Notes under the pieces: model-generated
The model's database searches: none
Seen by the model: only the letters and a program-made list of their open reading frames with translations
What the model was told of the DNA's origin: nothing
Made by a program: the position numbers and the translations under genes
Assembly: GCA_963736525.1 (NCBI GenBank)
Contig: CAVTPF010000014.1
Span: forward strand, 429,783 to 493,782
From: Bog-473 sp963736525
Lineage (GTDB): Bacteria; Actinomycetota; Acidimicrobiia; Acidimicrobiales; RAAP-2
Direction of reading: 5' to 3'
Length of the DNA stretch: 64,000 nt
In this document: piece by piece, positions 59,349 to 64,000 of the stretch
How the letters are laid out: each line of letters opens with the position of its first letter
Position numbering within the stretch: position 1 is the first letter of the stretch

Positions 59349-59381
59349 GTCCCGAACGGGACCTACGTTTGGAGCTGCCGT
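59349..59381. repeat. Degenerate repeat, copy 2
   Basis: The partner of 57107-57139, by eye alignment. The segment GTCCCGAACGGGAC just inside this copy is itself a short hairpin. It lies between the desaturase and cyclase genes. Confidence 0.35.
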
Positions 59382-59516
59382 TCATGCTTGAGGTTGCAGC
59401 GGCCTAGCCCCTACCGGCACGAGTAGGGCAGTGCTGACGACACCGTGACTGTACGTACGGGGGCACCCTCGCGGGTGAGCTTCACGAGGCATCCAGTGGG
59501 TACTTGCGACAGACTC

Positions 59517-60857
59517 GTGGGCGTGGACGAGCGACCCGATACCAGGTATGCCAAGGCGCCAGACGGGGTGATGCTTGCGTACCAGGTCACCGGTGATGGG
59601 CCGGTGGACGTTCTGTTCCTAGCAGCGCACGCTCTACCCATCGACTTGCTCTGGGAGGAGCCCAGCTTTGTCCACTTCGCCAAGCGTCTTTCTGGATTCA
59701 GCCGCACGGTGTGGTACGAGGCACGAGGCATCGGAGCCTCCGGCGGCGACAACCGCAACCGGGATTTCGAAGAAAGACATGCTGACCTGACGGCGGTCCT
59801 CAACGCCGCGGGGTGTGAGTGGGTCGTGCTCGTCGGAAACGCCATCGCAGGTCCGTACGTCATCCAATACGCCGCCGCTCATCCCGAGCGTGTGAGCGCC
59901 CTCATCCTGGTGGACACCTTCGCTCACTACCTACGAGAGGACGACTACCCGTGGGGGGTGCCCCGCGACGCCCTGGACCGAATCACCACTGCGATGGGGG
60001 AACGAACGGGAACGGGGGCGCTGATCGAGACCGTCGCTCCCAGCAAGGCAGGCGACGAAGGATTTCGCGCCTGGTATGCACGGGGTGAACGTCTGGGCAG
60101 CAGTCCTGATCAGACCGCCACCATTTTGCGGCGTGGTTTCAGCCGAGATGTGCGTCCACTGCTCCCCACACTCGCCCTCCCCACCCTGGTGCTCCACCGG
60201 GGTGGGAATCGCTTGATACGGGTCGGCGCCGGTCGGTATCTGGCCGAGCACATCCCTGGTGCCAAGTACGTCGAACTGCCAGGCGACGACCACCTGTTCT
60301 TTGTCGGCGACTCTGATGCCCTGCTCGACGAAATCGAGGAGTTCTTGACCGGCGGTCGCCAAGCCCCCGAGGGCGATGTTGTCACCACCACCATCCTCTT
60401 CACTGACATCGTGTCCTCCACGGAACAGTCCGCCCGCATGGGTCACCGCAAGTGGACGACGATGACCGATGAGCATGACGCCATGGTTCGTGCCGCCCTG
60501 GCGCGGCACCGAGGTCGTGAGATCAAGGCCATCGGAGACGGTTTCCTCGCCACCTTCGACGCCACCACTCGGGCCGTGCGGGCGGGGATGGAGATCGTGG
60601 ATGCGGCGAAAGGAATGGGACTGGAGGTCCGGGCCGGTGTCCACGTCGGCGAAGTCGAGATTCGGCCCGACGACGTAGTCGGCCTGGCCGTCAGTATCGC
60701 CAAGCGCATCTGTGATCTCGCTGGACCTGGGCAAGTGTTCGTGTCCGAGCCCGTTAAGGGCCTGCTCGTCGGGTCGGGGATCACACTGACCGAAGAGGGC
60801 ACCCATGTCTTGAAGGGTGTACCCGATGAGTGGGAGTTGTTCGCGATCCAAAGTTGA
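59517..60857 (+). CDS. Alpha/beta-hydrolase-like domain fused to class III nucleotide cyclase
   Basis: A 446-residue fusion. The N-terminal 270 residues have the alpha/beta-hydrolase fold seen in actinobacterial hydrolase-cyclases, with the family opening RPDTRYAKAPDGVMLAYQVT and the nucleophile-elbow region VLVGNAIAGPYVIQYAAAHP. The usual GxSxGG is GNAIAG here, so the catalytic Ser is replaced by Ala. The C-terminal 165 residues are a class III cyclase: TTILFTDIVSSTEQSARMGH with the first metal Asp, IKAIGDGFLATFD with the second, and GLAVSIAKRI, where the usual Asn/His-type position is Ser. GTG 59517 is used; GTG 59523 and 59445 are alternatives. It may be a sensor rather than a hydrolase. 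Confidence 0.88.
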   Translation: MGVDERPDTRYAKAPDGVMLAYQVTGDGPVDVLFLAAHALPIDLLWEEPSFVHFAKRLSGFSRTVWYEARGIGASGGDNRNRDFEERHADLTAVLNAAGCEWVVLVGNAIAGPYVIQYAAAHPERVSALILVDTFAHYLREDDYPWGVPRDALDRITTAMGERTGTGALIETVAPSKAGDEGFRAWYARGERLGSSPDQTATILRRGFSRDVRPLLPTLALPTLVLHRGGNRLIRVGAGRYLAEHIPGAKYVELPGDDHLFFVGDSDALLDEIEEFLTGGRQAPEGDVVTTTILFTDIVSSTEQSARMGHRKWTTMTDEHDAMVRAALARHRGREIKAIGDGFLATFDATTRAVRAGMEIVDAAKGMGLEVRAGVHVGEVEIRPDDVVGLAVSIAKRICDLAGPGQVFVSEPVKGLLVGSGITLTEEGTHVLKGVPDEWELFAIQS

Positions 60858-60942
60858 AGACCAACACTCTCGTTCGATCGCAGACGCCCCCTACTGTCGG
60901 CGGCAGCGACTCTGAAGGGTGCCCCAGAACATCGGGACGGTG

Positions 60943-60989
60943 GGGCGTTCGGCACATTCGAGATAGGGCCGAACGCCCGCCGGGTGTTC
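60943..60989 (+). promoter_or_regulatory. Pair of mutually exclusive hairpins in the leader of the thiamine-binding-type gene
   Basis: GGGCGTTCGGC (60943-60953) pairs perfectly with GCCGAACGCCC (60968-60978). The right arm also pairs with GGGTGTTC (60982-60989) across a GCC loop, so the two hairpins cannot form together. They lie 57-103 bases before the ATG at 61046. This geometry is typical of attenuators or leader switches, but no T-tract or known riboswitch motif (for example TPP) was recognised. Confidence 0.4.
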
Positions 60990-61045
60990 CGTATTACCCC
61001 CGACGCCGCTGGCGGCCCAGGTCTTCGGGTGAGACAGTGTTGGGC

Positions 61046-61348
61046 ATGCTGGCTGCGTTCTCCATCACCCCGATAGGCACCGGCGAGTCTGTCGGCGACC
61101 TGGTCGCCGAGACAGTCCGCATCGTACGCGCAAGTGGCCTCCCCAACGAGACGAACGCCATGTTCACCAACATCGAGGGCGAGTGGGACGAGATCATGGC
61201 CGTCATCAAGGCGTGCGTGAACTCAATGGCTCAAGCCGCGCCCCGCGTTTCGGTGGTGGTAAAGCTGGACCACCGCCCGGCCGAACCGAGCGGCCGTATC
61301 CACCGAAAGGTGGAGTCGATCGAACAGAAGCTGCTGACCGAACACTGA
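61046..61348 (+). CDS. MTH1187-type thiamine-binding-like protein (DUF77)
   Basis: A 100-residue protein. LAAFSITPIGTGESVGDLVA and VRIVRASGLPNETNAMFTNI, then EGEWDEIMAVIKACVNSMAQ, match the small MTH1187/YkoF-type family, which binds thiamine or related molecules in some members. ATG 61046 is chosen; GTG 61037 is three codons upstream. Competing hairpins lie in the leader. Its role may be in thiamine transport or salvage, but no transporter is nearby. Confidence 0.82.
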   Translation: MLAAFSITPIGTGESVGDLVAETVRIVRASGLPNETNAMFTNIEGEWDEIMAVIKACVNSMAQAAPRVSVVVKLDHRPAEPSGRIHRKVESIEQKLLTEH

Positions 61349-61480
61349 GCAAGTGCTCAGTCAGCGATGGCGCGTGGGAATTCGCACGTCCATCGCCTTG
61401 TCGCAGCATGCCCCCGATTAGTGATGGGCCGGGCACCACCAACGAGATTCCACCCGGGTTCGCAAAATCCTCAAAAGAAA
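61349..61480. other. Intergenic region
   Basis: No gene or signal that I can support before the terminator at 61481. The plus-strand frames here are short and Ser/Arg-rich. Confidence 0.5.
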
Positions 61481-61517
61481 ACGCCCGTCCCTCAATAACA
61501 AGGGAATCGGGCGTTCT
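61481..61517 (-). terminator. Intrinsic terminator, minus strand
   Basis: Outer arms AACGCCCG/CGGGCGTT and inner arms TCCCT/AGGGA form a strong stem with an 8-base loop. Read on the minus strand it is followed by TTTTCTTTT, a T-rich tail, so it should stop transcription from the right. Two extra bases bulge on one side. On the plus strand there is no T-tract. Confidence 0.75.
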
Positions 61518-61520
61518 ACT

Positions 61521-61571
61521 TCAATTGTGGTTCCAGCGACACCTCAAAGGAGTGGACTTCAGCTGAGACAT
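61521..61571 (-). CDS. Possible 16-residue ORF downstream of the 28-residue ORF
   Basis: ATG 61571 has AAAGGGA upstream and reads MSQLKSTPLRCRWNHN before TGA. It is too short to support alone and is listed because it lies in the same transcript just before the terminator. Confidence 0.2.
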   Translation of the reverse strand: MSQLKSTPLRCRWNHN

Positions 61572-61588
61572 AAGGTCCCTTTGCCTTT

Positions 61589-61619
61589 GCAACACTTCTC
61601 GAACTCAGAAGTGGGTTGC
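61589..61619 (-). other. Hairpin directly after the 28-residue ORF
   Basis: On the minus strand GCAA and CACTTCT pair with AGAAGTG and TTGC around a GAGTTCG loop, with two unpaired bases on one side. The stem starts at the base after the stop codon of the small ORF (61620). Confidence 0.55.
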
Positions 61620-61706
61620 CTAATACTTCCTGAGTCCGCCCGAAACTTCCGGGCAAATCCTCTTCGGCTGCCTCCGGAACTGGAGGTCATCAAAAGGTTT
61701 CTCCAT
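61620..61706 (-). CDS. 28-residue ORF with a near-perfect ribosome binding site
   Basis: The minus-strand ORF starts at ATG 61706 and reads MEKPFDDLQFRRQPKRICPE and then VSGGLRKY before TAG. AGGAAGGAGG lies seven bases upstream, the strongest Shine-Dalgarno in the window. TATACA (61748-61753) is a possible -10 box. A hairpin follows immediately and an intrinsic terminator lies 103 bases further on. The peptide is basic with one Cys; no family recognised. It may be a small protein, leader peptide or part of a non-coding RNA. Confidence 0.45.
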   Translation of the reverse strand: MEKPFDDLQFRRQPKRICPEVSGGLRKY

Positions 61707-61747
61707 TCGCAAACCTCCTTCCTCGGATCACTTCCTGTGGTCCACCT

Positions 61748-61753
61748 TGTATA
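61748..61753 (-). promoter_or_regulatory. Possible -10 box for the small transcription unit
   Basis: The minus strand reads TATACA here, about 25 bases before the ribosome binding site of the 28-residue ORF. The -35 region is not clear. Confidence 0.4.
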
Positions 61754-61804
61754 ACCCCGAGACGGCCCTAAATGTTCCCTGGGGCTGCTGCCGGATTCCA
61801 GTAA

Positions 61805-61874
61805 GTCGGGAAAGCGAGTGCCCTCTATCGCCGTAACGGGTGCGCGTCGGGAAAGCGAGTGCCCTCTATCGCCG
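61805..61874. repeat. 29-base direct repeat, two copies, 12-base spacer
   Basis: The 29-base unit beginning GTCGGGAAAGCGAGTGCCCT at 61805-61833 recurs exactly at 61846-61874. The period is 41 bases and only two copies occur. A CGTGGC...GCCACG hairpin follows at 61878-61892. The spacer is too short for CRISPR. Confidence 0.85.
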
Positions 61875-61986
61875 GGACGTGGCGCAGCCACGAGGGCTGG
61901 TCAGTGCGGCGCCTGTGCTGCCGATACGCCTCCACGTCCCGTCGGAAGGATTCTGAGGGCCGAAGGGTTACCGCTGTCAGCCAGGA

Positions 61987-62337
61987 TCAGTCGCTTGCAC
62001 GCCGCACATCGGCAGCTTCGAAGATGCCTGGAAGCGTGTCCAGCGAGCCCGGGCGCCGTATTCGGTAACCCAACTCAACAACCTGAGCGATCTCGTAACC
62101 ACCTGCCCACTGCCCCCGCTGATATCGAGTGCGGACTTCAACGCTCGACGCCACCTTGTGTAGCGGCTGTGTTGGTGCGACTACATCCTTGACGGCAAAT
62201 CCTCCCCGTCCATCCGAGGTGCACATGGATGCTATGGCGGACGCAAACCGCACGAAGATGTCGCGGCTCCCATCGTCCGGTGTTAGCAGGCCGAACTCCC
62301 TTGTGGGGCTCGTCCACTTCATTGTGCCTCGGACCAT
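61987..62337 (-). CDS. Divergent cold-shock-domain-like protein with extra C-terminal domain
   Basis: A 116-residue protein. The start MVRGTMKWTSPTREFGLLTP with DDGSRDIFVRFASAI matches the cold-shock domain opening (KW, FG, and the D-V-F-V RNP-2-like strand), but the aromatic positions of RNP-1 are changed (KWTSPTREF rather than KWFN..KGF). The last 60 residues (VEVRTRYQRGQWAGGYEIAQ) form a second, unassigned domain that is not part of CspA. ATG 62337 is well supported by AAGGAGG. It may bind RNA or DNA weakly. Confidence 0.62.
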   Translation of the reverse strand: MVRGTMKWTSPTREFGLLTPDDGSRDIFVRFASAIASMCTSDGRGGFAVKDVVAPTQPLHKVASSVEVRTRYQRGQWAGGYEIAQVVELGYRIRRPGSLDTLPGIFEAADVRRASD

Positions 62338-62619
62338 GGCACGGCCTCCTTCAATAGATGCTCAGAAGAAGGCGTCGAGCCTGCACGGGACGACAACAGA
62401 TCGGTCGTCCAACTTGAACAAGGCGTCACTCCCAAGGGGGGACAGTGTTTACGTTACTACAATGCGGGCCGGCGTAGCGAGAAGGATTGACCTCACAGCG
62501 ATCTATCCCATACCGAATCAGGCACCATGGGGGCAGGGGAGCGTCGCAGAAGTACGGATCGGAATCCGGCAGTGGCGTACGGTCCACACTCCGCTCATGA
62601 AGAACGCGTGGTGGCTAGC
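62338..62619. other. Intergenic leader region
   Basis: About 280 bases between the cold-shock-like gene and the LapA gene, both read from the minus strand; a long leader for the cold-shock-like gene is possible. No repeated or palindromic site was supported. Confidence 0.5.
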
Positions 62620-62961
62620 TCATTTCGATCGGTTCATGCGGTGACGCAGCTGCCAGATGCGCAGTGATGCCACGATCCCGGCAAGCAGGACACCGCCAAC
62701 CGCTGCAAGCAGCAGAGCGACGCCGAGCGGCATATGCACATGCACGGTGAAGAAGGACACCTTCACCGACTGGCCGTTCTGGATGATGAACGCCAGCAGG
62801 AACGCCAGCACCACAACGCCGATGATTACGCCCACCCAGGCTCCTGAGATTCGAGTGCGTCTCGTCGGACTTTCCGGAGCAGGTGTCGTCCGACTGAGCC
62901 CACTCGACGCCTCCGCAGGCTGCGGGGTGGGACCATCCGACGCCTGTGACTCATCACTCAT
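62620..62961 (-). CDS. LapA family protein
   Basis: A 113-residue inner-membrane protein: a Pro/Thr/Ser-rich cytosolic start, a span (AWVGVIIGVVVLAFLLAFII) followed by QNGQSVKVSFFTVHVHMPLG and a second span (VALLLAAVGGVLLAGIVASL) with a basic end. This is the LapA/DUF1049 pattern. ATG 62961 is preferred because GAAAGGGG precedes it. In proteobacteria LapA aids envelope assembly; in actinobacteria the role is unknown. Confidence 0.82.
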   Translation of the reverse strand: MSDESQASDGPTPQPAEASSGLSRTTPAPESPTRRTRISGAWVGVIIGVVVLAFLLAFIIQNGQSVKVSFFTVHVHMPLGVALLLAAVGGVLLAGIVASLRIWQLRHRMNRSK

Positions 62962-63173
62962 GACGTCACGGCCCCTTTCGGACTCGGACCAAGGGTTTAG
63001 GCCCATCAATCTCATTGAGATCGGAGCCGCCGGGCTCGCAGCCGTAGCCGATGAGATCAAGCCGCATCGGAGTGATCACGGTTCTCTTTATCGACGGCCG
63101 CCGCCCCGGATTCCTCGCTGCCGGGTCGGTGGCGTAGGGCGGTGTCACCGCTGTGCGCCCGTGAGTCACGGAG

Positions 63174-63398
63174 TTAGTCCCGATGCGCAGTGTCCTTGGT
63201 CCTGTCGATCACTTCTCCCGCTTTGTGCTCGACCTTCTCGATTATCTCTTCGACTTTGTCCTTTGCGTGGCCAACCTTCTCTTTGGCCTGACCAGCTTGA
63301 CGATCGGCCTTGCCTTCGGCTTGAAGGTCCTTGTCGCCTGTCAGGTTTCCGACTACCTCTTTCGCCTGGCCCTTAACCTGCTCGGTCTTTCCTGCCAT
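63174..63398 (-). CDS. csbD: CsbD family stress protein
   Basis: A 74-residue acidic/basic alpha-helical protein: MAGKTEQVKGQAKEVVGNLT, GDKDLQAEGKADRQAGQAKE and KVGHAKDKVEEIIEKVEHKA are the family repeats. CsbD proteins are stress-induced in many bacteria. ATG 63398 is well supported by AAGAAGGGTGATCC before it. The function of the family is not established. Confidence 0.92.
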   Translation of the reverse strand: MAGKTEQVKGQAKEVVGNLTGDKDLQAEGKADRQAGQAKEKVGHAKDKVEEIIEKVEHKAGEVIDRTKDTAHRD

Positions 63399-63691
63399 GG
63401 TGGATCACCCTTCTTGGTCATCAGATGTCGCCTCGCCGAAACTCGGCTGGCAACCACACCTTCCACTCTATGGCGCAAGCGCAATCGCTCGACCAGAGGA
63501 ATTGGTCCTTGCCACTCGACTTGTGGCTGGTACTGACTCGGGGCGGAGAAGCGTCTACTCAGCCGAACCATGTGACATTTCGGCGGACACCGCAGGTGAG
63601 GGGTACTTTGGGACCCATGTCAGTGGCGCCGTTCGACTGGTGACGCCGAACGCCTTGTGCAATAGACATGCAAAAGTAAATCCACGGGGGC
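63399..63691. other. Intergenic region
   Basis: About 290 bases between divergently read genes (csbD on the minus strand and 63692 on the plus strand). It probably carries both promoters, but I could not assign a -10/-35 pair or a sigma-B-type GTTT...GGGTAT motif. Confidence 0.5.
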
Positions 63692-63910
63692 ATGATGGCG
63701 ACTTTCGATCTGACAGATGAAGAGCGCAACATCGCTCTTCAGGCGTTGTGGAACTTCAAGCTCGCCCATGGACAACTGTCGGCAGGCGCCTCGGAGCAAT
63801 CCCCAGAGGAACTCGCTGTCACCGCTCAATACCTAGATGTGATCGACGTCGTCCCAGCCAAGCTGGGTGGCAAGCCCAACTTTCCGTTTTTCGGGATCTA
63901 CTCAGGCTGA
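63692..63910 (+). CDS. Hypothetical small protein
   Basis: A 72-residue protein: MATFDLTDEERNIALQALWN, FKLAHGQLSAGASEQSPEEL and AVTAQYLDVIDVVPAKLGGK. ATG 63692 has GGGGGC before it; ATG 63695 is next. It has no span or signal. No family recognised. The first 35 residues look helical and charged. Confidence 0.5.
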   Translation: MMATFDLTDEERNIALQALWNFKLAHGQLSAGASEQSPEELAVTAQYLDVIDVVPAKLGGKPNFPFFGIYSG

Positions 63911-64000
63911 ACTTCTCCGTCAACATATTGAGGCCACGACGCTCTGCTCGATCGGCTGGCGACCCTTGGTGACACTCGTAACAGGCCTGCCCCCGTACAC

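Larger units (their letters stand above)
59107..59516. other. Intergenic region between desaturase and cyclase genes
   Basis: About 410 bases hold the divergent control region of the desaturase and cyclase genes, including the palindrome GTACCGGTAC (59152-59161) and one copy of a degenerate repeat (59349-59381). The frame from GTG 59445 may extend the cyclase gene but has no clear ribosome binding site. Confidence 0.6.

Noticed and set aside
60858..61045. TPP riboswitch before the thiamine-binding-type gene
   Set aside because: No CTGAGA or ACCTGAT-type thi-box elements were found; only the alternative hairpins are supported.
61805..61874. CRISPR-like 29-base repeats
   Set aside because: Only two copies with a 12-base spacer; no array, leader or cas gene.

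Overview
The window is high-GC, densely coded DNA from an actinobacterium, most likely of the class Acidimicrobiia. This is inferred from content only: F420-type enzymes (a luciferase-like oxidoreductase and a Ddn-type deazaflavin nitroreductase), an HU protein with a lysine/alanine tail, VKOR-based disulfide chemistry, many FadD/FadE-type lipid genes, and large secreted proteins ending in DGGVF repeats. Genes are often joined by 4-base GTGA/ATGA stop-start overlaps. No phage, transposase, complete tRNA, rRNA or CRISPR array was found.

Layout. 1-7.0 kb: two secreted propeller proteins with DGGVF repeats flank an acyl-CoA synthetase (with a KstR-like operator), a class II aldolase-like protein and a SRPBCC protein. 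7.1-10.7 kb: PaiB-like flavin protein, a second acyl-CoA synthetase and an acyl-CoA dehydrogenase. 10.7-17.2 kb: cofactor region with an archaeal-type riboflavin synthase, bioA-bioF-bioD, an O-antigen-ligase-like membrane protein, and bioB with a small six-plus-one-cysteine protein that matches the biotin synthase auxiliary protein BsaP. 17.2-28.1 kb: acyl-CoA dehydrogenase, unknown propeller, VOC protein, TetR regulator with a large palindromic operator, an MFS exporter that has lost its N-terminal half, then a long minus-strand run (P450, cupin, amidase, F420 oxidoreductase, PPK2 kinase, orphan adenine methylase).

28.2-36.0 kb: methyltransferase, membrane protein, AIM24 protein, CrtC/AttH-like protein, carboxymuconolactone-decarboxylase-like protein, VOC protein, a secreted COG4315-type protein and a GH43-like secreted protein with DGGVF repeats. 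36.1-40.2 kb: a deazaflavin nitroreductase and then a tightly overlapped five-gene operon with three different double-YbjQ-domain proteins; this is the best candidate here for an undescribed system. 40.2-48.9 kb: ferritin-like diiron protein, alcohol dehydrogenase, small membrane proteins, HU, a membrane protein with a probable frameshift, a stop-interrupted small gene, and a DUF929-VKOR oxidative folding pair.

49.0-56.2 kb: a probable surface-glycan cluster (two methyltransferases, GT-C-like membrane protein, GT4 glycosyltransferase, dehydrogenase and VOC-like protein). 56.2-64.0 kb is less dense and looks compositionally different: a tRNA 3'-end-like fragment, small orphan genes, an acyl-ACP desaturase, an alpha/beta-hydrolase-like/cyclase fusion that lacks the nucleophile, a thiamine-binding-type protein, a compact unannotated minus-strand transcription unit with a 28-residue ORF and a terminator, a divergent cold-shock-domain protein, and LapA and CsbD stress-type proteins.

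All functional names come from reading motifs by eye; no searches were run.
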